A stretch of 64,000 nt of DNA from Antedon mediterranea (taxonomy: Eukaryota; Echinodermata; Crinoidea; Comatulida; Antedonidae): assembly GCF_964355755.1 (NCBI RefSeq), contig NC_092680.1:14301001-14365000 (forward strand), read 5' to 3'. The position numbers and the translations under genes are program-made. Below are positions 58,670 through 64,000 of this stretch, one piece after another. The number at the start of each line of letters is the position of its first letter. Positions within the stretch are counted from its first letter, which is position 1. Below the pieces are notes generated by a model, which was given only the letters and a program-made list of their open reading frames with translations, was not told the origin of the DNA and did not search any database.

Positions 58670-59028
58670 TCTTACCAGTTCATACACTCTGCTCACTGTA
58701 TATTTATATAGATATTTAGTGAGGTATCTTTACCAGTTCATACACTCTGCTCACTGTATATTTATATAGATATTTAGTGAGGTATCTTTACCAGTTCATA
58801 CACTCTGCTCACTGTATATTTATATAGATATTTAGTGAGGTATCTTTACCAGTTCATACACTCTGCTCACTGTATATTTATATAGATATTTAGTGAGGTA
58901 TCTTTACCAGTTCATACACTCTGCTCACTGTATATTTATATAGATATTTAGTGAGGTATCTTTACCAGTTCATACACTCTGCTCACTTTATATTTATATA
59001 GATATTTAGTGAGGTATCTTTATCTACA
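58670..59028. repeat. 58-bp tandem repeat, 6 copies
   Basis: Unit ACCAGTTCATACACTCTGCT + 38 more bases (CACTGTATATTTATATAGAT...). Starts at 58674, 58732, 58790, 58848, 58906 and 58964. Copies are almost identical, so it expanded recently. Downstream of DENND4. Confidence 0.96.
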
Positions 59029-60516
59029 GAAGGAATACATATAATAATAGAAATTAAATGAAGACTGTAAATTAAAAATTAAAAAAAAATCTTTGAAATT
59101 GATTTCCCATGCCATTCACACCCTTATCAATGTTAGTGATACGATTATACATTTTTTTCAAAGCTTGACAATATTTATTATAATTGTATACTTTATTGTT
59201 TAAATGCGATTTATTTTTTATGTTTTTATGGCCACGGTTTATCGCTAACTTTGATCAGTAGGAACAAACTTACCCTGATAAATAACCAAGTTTTGAACAT
59301 GCTAATTTTGTTACTCAAGTAACTAAATGTTACTTGTGTACTGTTTAAACTTTAATTCAATATTATGGCTCCCAACAATTATTTTCTCTATTCACATCTT
59401 TCTTGTCAATGACTGTTGTTGGGGAAATCCTCTTTATCTATTGGAAATCCATTTCAAGGAAAAGCATTCAAATATACTGATTTACTGTGTGCATTTCATT
59501 AAAATCATATCTCTTAAGTGTATTCTATATTTACCCCTATGTTATTTTGTTGTCATTTAAAATATATAATTATATATTGGTCTATTTTTTTAATGGTTGC
59601 CATGACTTAAAAATGAGTTTCAATCATATTATGGTGACCCACCACACATTGTTTTATCTTTATAGTATATTTCATTTTTGTTCTCACTATTCATTATTAT
59701 TTGTATACAATGTATGTGGAAAACAAATAAGACAAACAAACTTTATTTATAATAATTTATGATTTTGATGTTCAACTATGTAATGCCTGCCATTATAGAT
59801 GTTTTGTTGTATCATTTTTTGTCTATATTACATTAGTTGACAGTTGTCTACATAATAAGTTGTATATATGGTTTTTTGATTTTGTTGATAGTTGTTTGTG
59901 CAATTAATAATTTTTGTAATAGTAAGTACAGTTAATTTTGTATCGCATGGGTGGGTTGTAAAGAAAAGGTCCTCAAACAATAGGAATTGAGGAACGGAGC
60001 ATTTTGTGATTTCAATTCTTTAATCATGAATCGTATCAAATAATGTAATAACAGTTTAGAGACCTTCAGTGTAAATGCAATTAACAAAGTGTGTTGTTTT
60101 TTAGGACCTCTAAGGACTAAAATGTTTTGTTAAATAAATTATAATATATTATTACTTTTCTTTTATAGACCTTTTAGCAGGTTCCATCTCTTAATACAAT
60201 ATTCTATATCAGATACATCTTAGAGGAGATTAAAATTATTATGACACCAACCATGGATTAATTTTAATTTTCCAACACGCTTGACTATACTAAAGTTCTG
60301 CTGCCAATCAAACAAACATGCTCTTTGTCATGTCTCTAACCACGGCCCGTAGAAATCGTATGCGCAGTCTGATTGTTCTATTGACATGTCATGTATGTCG
60401 TTACCTATGGCCTGGGATTGGCTGGCTATGTATAGTTGCGATACGTCACTAATTCTACTACTCAAGCGCTCGTTTTAAAAGTAGACGCATTTTACCATTT
60501 CTGATTTTTTAACTAC
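59029..60516. other. AT-rich intergenic DNA
   Basis: Short ORFs near 59327-59762 have low-complexity composition and no recognised motif. GC rises after 60290, just before the 72-bp repeat. Confidence 0.4.
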
Positions 60517-61240
60517 AAGTACTACTACTAGGCGTATTAATAGTAGTACTACCGTGTCTATATCCAGCCTGGTTCTTGTACTCCAATTAAGTACTACTAC
60601 TAGGCGTATTAGTAGTAGTACTACCGTGTCTATATCCAGCCTGGTTCTTGTACTCCAATTAAGTACTACTACTAGGCGTATTAGTAGTAGTACTACCGTG
60701 TCTATATCCAGCCTGGTTCTTGTACTCCAATTAAGTACTACTACTAGGCGTATTAGTAGTAGTACTACCGTGTCTATATCCAGCCTGGTTCTTGTACTCC
60801 AATTAAGTACTACTACTAGGCGTATTAGTAGTAGTACTACCGTGTCTATATCCAGCCTGGTTCTTGTACTCCAATTAAGTACTACTACTAGGCGTATTAG
60901 TAGTAGTACTACCGTGTCTATATCCAGCCTGGTTCTTGTACTCCAATTAAGTACTACTACTAGGCGTATTAGTAGTAGTACTACCGTGTCTATATCCAGC
61001 CTGGTTCTTGTACTCCAATTAAGTACTACTACTAGGCGTATTAGTAGTAGTACTACCGTGTCTATATCCAGCCTGGTTCTTGTACTCCAATTAAGTACTA
61101 CAGTACTACTAGGCGTATTAGTAGTAGTACTACCGTGTCTATATCCAGCCTGGTTCTTGTACTCCAATTAAGTACTACTACTAGGCGTATTAGTAGTAGT
61201 ACTACCGTGTCTATATCCAGCCTGGTTCTTGTACTCCAAC
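60517..61240. repeat. 72-bp tandem repeat with internal hairpin, about 10 copies
   Basis: Each unit contains AGTACTACTACTA then GGCGTAT then TAGTAGTAGTACT, a 13-bp inverted repeat, followed by CCAGCCTGGTTCTTGTACTC. One copy near 61098 has a 5-bp insertion that breaks the apparent reading frames. Confidence 0.96.
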
Positions 61241-63180
61241 GCATTCGACATGAAACCACTGAATGTCGCAAGATGATTTAGTGCACATAATATCATCATA
61301 TTCGCCGTTCTACTTTCTTTACAATACATTTTTGTTGGTAATTACGGCGCATGCGCCGCTAAGAAGCCTTTTTTATTTTGTAACATTGTGGGCGGTTCAC
61401 GCTCTGTCATCAAGAGCCTGGAACCTTTGATCTCAAACTGATGCATATCCGTCTATTCATTAATCCATACACCAACTAGCTTAGAAAGAACCCGCACCAT
61501 TGAAATGGTTTAATGTATTTAAATTATATTTACAATCACAAATTTATGAAAGAAGTCGTATTTACATGTACAATTGTTTATTGTTTTAATAGTTTTTAGA
61601 TAAGATGCTTTTAATAAGCAAATATGTATGTGCTAACAATTTCCCATGCTCTGCCGCCTTCCAAGTTATTTGTATTTTATTTCTTAATAGAAGTTGATGT
61701 AAGATAAGCGTTTGTATATAAATTTCAACTTAATATTACGGTGGAGTTAACATGAATAAATGTATGTGTATATTGAATAATTAGTACTAGAATTTTGTTT
61801 CAAGGTTGTTAAAAACTTTTGGGACACTTCTATTAAGGGGCCCGTTAAGGGGATACTTTCCTATGAAAAGAACAAGGGAAATATATGTTGCAAACCACAA
61901 ATTCAGTGGAAATTGTTGGGTCCTGAAGATGTCCCTTATCAGGAGTTGTACGAGTATTGCACATTCGTGCTTGTTAAACATCTATATATTTGATTGGTTG
62001 ACTTTTGTGACATCAAAAGCTGGTAAATTGGTAGAATGGGGTGGATATACACATTGGCCAAATTCTCAAGTGAATTGTTAATGAGCCTAGACTTTGACCT
62101 TGATGACCTAACAAATGCAAACTTGCTCTTATACCAGCTGCACCAACCAAATTTGAAGACCATTCAAATCTAGTTTCCAAATAAAGTTGGACAGATGCAC
62201 AAAGATTTGGTGACTTAAGTAGTAAGATGCTACTGTTGAAAACCTTGATACTGGAGATTGACATGAATGTTTTTTGATAATTTAAATTTTGCCCCTCTAA
62301 GAACTTTCATTTCTTTAAAGCTTGATTTTCTATAAATGCAATTATAAATATTTAATTTTCTTTTCTTTTTTAACATTTTTTTTTTTTTCTTTAATAATAA
62401 TATATGCTCCAATGTAATATGAATGAATTTCCTCAAGTGATCAATAAAACCAGTCAGTCAATACTGACCCCCTGGACTTTGAGTCGAAATAATTGATTTC
62501 CATATTATTCCAACAAAAAATTGTAGTTTACCAAAAGAAAGGCTGAAAAGTTTGCTCTTCTTTCTTTTCTTAATAGAAAATCTGTAATTTGTGAATGCCT
62601 ATAATAATATCAATTAAATCAAAATCATTAAATCAATTCAATGCATTAATTGTATGCTAACTGCAGATAAACATTAAGATATGTAGGCATGTTGTTCTCA
62701 AATAAAATTAAACATGAAAACTGAAATACTGTGAATGAAAAGTGACTTATAAATAGGCCATTAGAATTCCCAAGAGTGAAAAAAAAAAAGATTTTTCTTA
62801 TAAAAAAGTGAAAATAAACTGTAAAATCTAACTAAAACCCATTGAATTTGAGTGAACATAAAAATAACATACATCATAACAACTTTAAACAAAAAGATTC
62901 AGCAAGCAATAATGAGTAGTAATAGGTGGCATCTAAAAAGCAGAATGATCAAACTAGCTACAGCCACAAAGAAACACAAAATTATATTTAACAATTTTAC
63001 AACAATACATGTAGGTTAAAAAATACAGTATATACAGAAATGTAAATAATCATAAAATTACAACGTATGTACTGCAATAATTAACAGCGATGAATTAACT
63101 CAAACAAAATAACAAAAACACATAAGTTCACAAAAATCGCTAAAAACAAATTTGAAAGAAGTAAGTTTGGTTTTTTTTTC
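61241..63180. other. Intergenic DNA
   Basis: Contains GGCGCATGCGCC at 61347-61358, matching the NRF1 palindrome GCGCATGCGC. No supported gene; the ORFs are short and without motifs. Confidence 0.35.
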
Positions 63181-63332
63181 AGAGGCGGTGTGACCTCCGT
63201 ATTGACCTTTAAGTGCATAATTAATGATGAGTGTCAAACAACATGGCGATAAACTGAACGGTAAATTAGCGACGCCCTTATCTGTATATCATATTCGGAA
63301 CATGTTGTTGTAAAGTTAATTGTAACTTTGGG
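63180..63332 (+). promoter_or_regulatory. Possible promoter / untranslated first exon of a next gene
   Basis: A locally GC-richer stretch with AACATGGCGAT (63241-63250), close to the YY1 promoter motif. About 90 nt later there is a strong donor GG|GTAAGT at 63333. The ATG in the motif opens only ATGGCGATAAACTGA. No downstream coding exon is visible before the window ends. Confidence 0.25.
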
Positions 63333-63504
63333 GTAAGTTCAGAGAATGTTATTGTATGTTCATATTTTTTATTCTTGGACCACCGTTAAAGTTTGTGATA
63401 TAAACAAAATGTTTTCTAGAGGGCTAGGCTAAGCTCGAGTCCAAGTCAAATCACAGCTTCCCTCCCTCCGCCGTCAGCGTTCCAGCTAGGATTTTAGGGC
63501 CGAG

Positions 63505-63617
63505 TAAGGTAAACAGACGATCGGGTCCATGGACGATCAGGCCCAATGAATAAGATAAGACGATCGGGCCCAATGAATAAGACGATCGGGCCCAATGAAT
63601 AAGATGATCGGGCACAA
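63505..63617. repeat. Short GACGATCGGGCCCAATGAATAAG tandem repeat
   Basis: About four 23-bp units (GACGATCGGGCCCAATGAAT + AAG) with one TAAGATAAGA extension. Confidence 0.85.
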
Positions 63618-64000
63618 AATATTCTCGGAAAATAATTATTAGATTTAAATTCACAAAAATAAAAAAATAAGTATTATTATTAATTACCGAATCAGGTTTC
63701 ACGCATGTGCTATAGGCCTAGTATAAATTTTGTTGCGAGAGAGAAGTCAAGTTATAAAGTACGCCGTGGTTAAGATTCCGGCACCGGAACTCAACTGCCC
63801 AGCGTTAGGGAATCCAACACGCTATTACGCATGCCCAGAGCGAGGTAATCGGCGACTCTATACATCTACAGTACAGACTAACAGCAAAGACACTACACTA
63901 TCTTTGCTAACACTCAGTGATGGATCAATTAATAATAGCTGCCCCACCACCACGGCGAACTAGCCTACAGTAGCCCATTCATATATAAACTTCATATAAT

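Noticed and set aside
60475-61171. Two opposite ORFs of 205 and 230 codons
   Set aside because: Both follow the 72-bp tandem unit and are broken by the 5-bp insertion in one copy.

Overview
The window is AT-rich eukaryotic genomic DNA, almost certainly from a marine invertebrate. The evidence is a spliced animal gene with canonical GT-AG introns, many short inverted-repeat DNA transposons and foldbacks, a tRNA-derived SINE, the 3' end of a LINE, long minisatellites and a strongly recurring AGGCCT(A) motif. My best guess is an echinoderm or a related deuterostome. That is an inference from style, not a proven assignment.

One protein-coding gene dominates the window. It is a DENND4-family gene (vertebrate DENND4A/B/C, Drosophila Crag), on the + strand, with coding sequence from 22238 to 57569. 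I traced 27 coding exons by hand. Every junction is GT-AG, all phases agree, and the joined reading frame is 1968 codons plus a stop. The order is MABP domain, uDENN, cDENN, dDENN, a PPR-like segment, a long low-complexity linker, a CxxCxxC...CxxC cysteine cluster and the conserved C-terminal region. The family acts as guanine nucleotide exchange factors for Rab10 (Crag also Rab11). The 5' end lies upstream of 22219 in at least one untranslated exon that I could not place.

Layout. 1-16 kb: no host gene, but layered transposon debris: an inverted-repeat element (472-1565), a 2.6 kb foldback with later insertions in one arm (2598-5224), an AGGCCT cluster (6846-7030), a 1.5 kb element with about 15 GCGCAATT-type motifs (7091-8593), a foldback (8763-9739) and a MITE nested in another element (14073-15136). 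16.1-18.1 kb: a 27-bp minisatellite with higher-order structure. 18-22 kb: AT-rich upstream region. 22.2-57.6 kb: the DENND4 gene, whose introns hold MITEs, a SINE, a hAT-like element, a LINE fragment with 18-bp target duplications and several minisatellites. 57.6-64 kb: 3' UTR, then 58-bp and 72-bp tandem repeats and a possible promoter or first exon of a next gene near 63.2 kb.

The most notable item is a complete type I hammerhead ribozyme motif in the sense strand of DENND4 intron 15 (42571-42629). All core nucleotides and all three stems are present. It is embedded in a 132-nt unit bounded on both sides by (TA)n, which suggests a self-cleaving retrozyme-like or Penelope-associated repeat inside a host intron.
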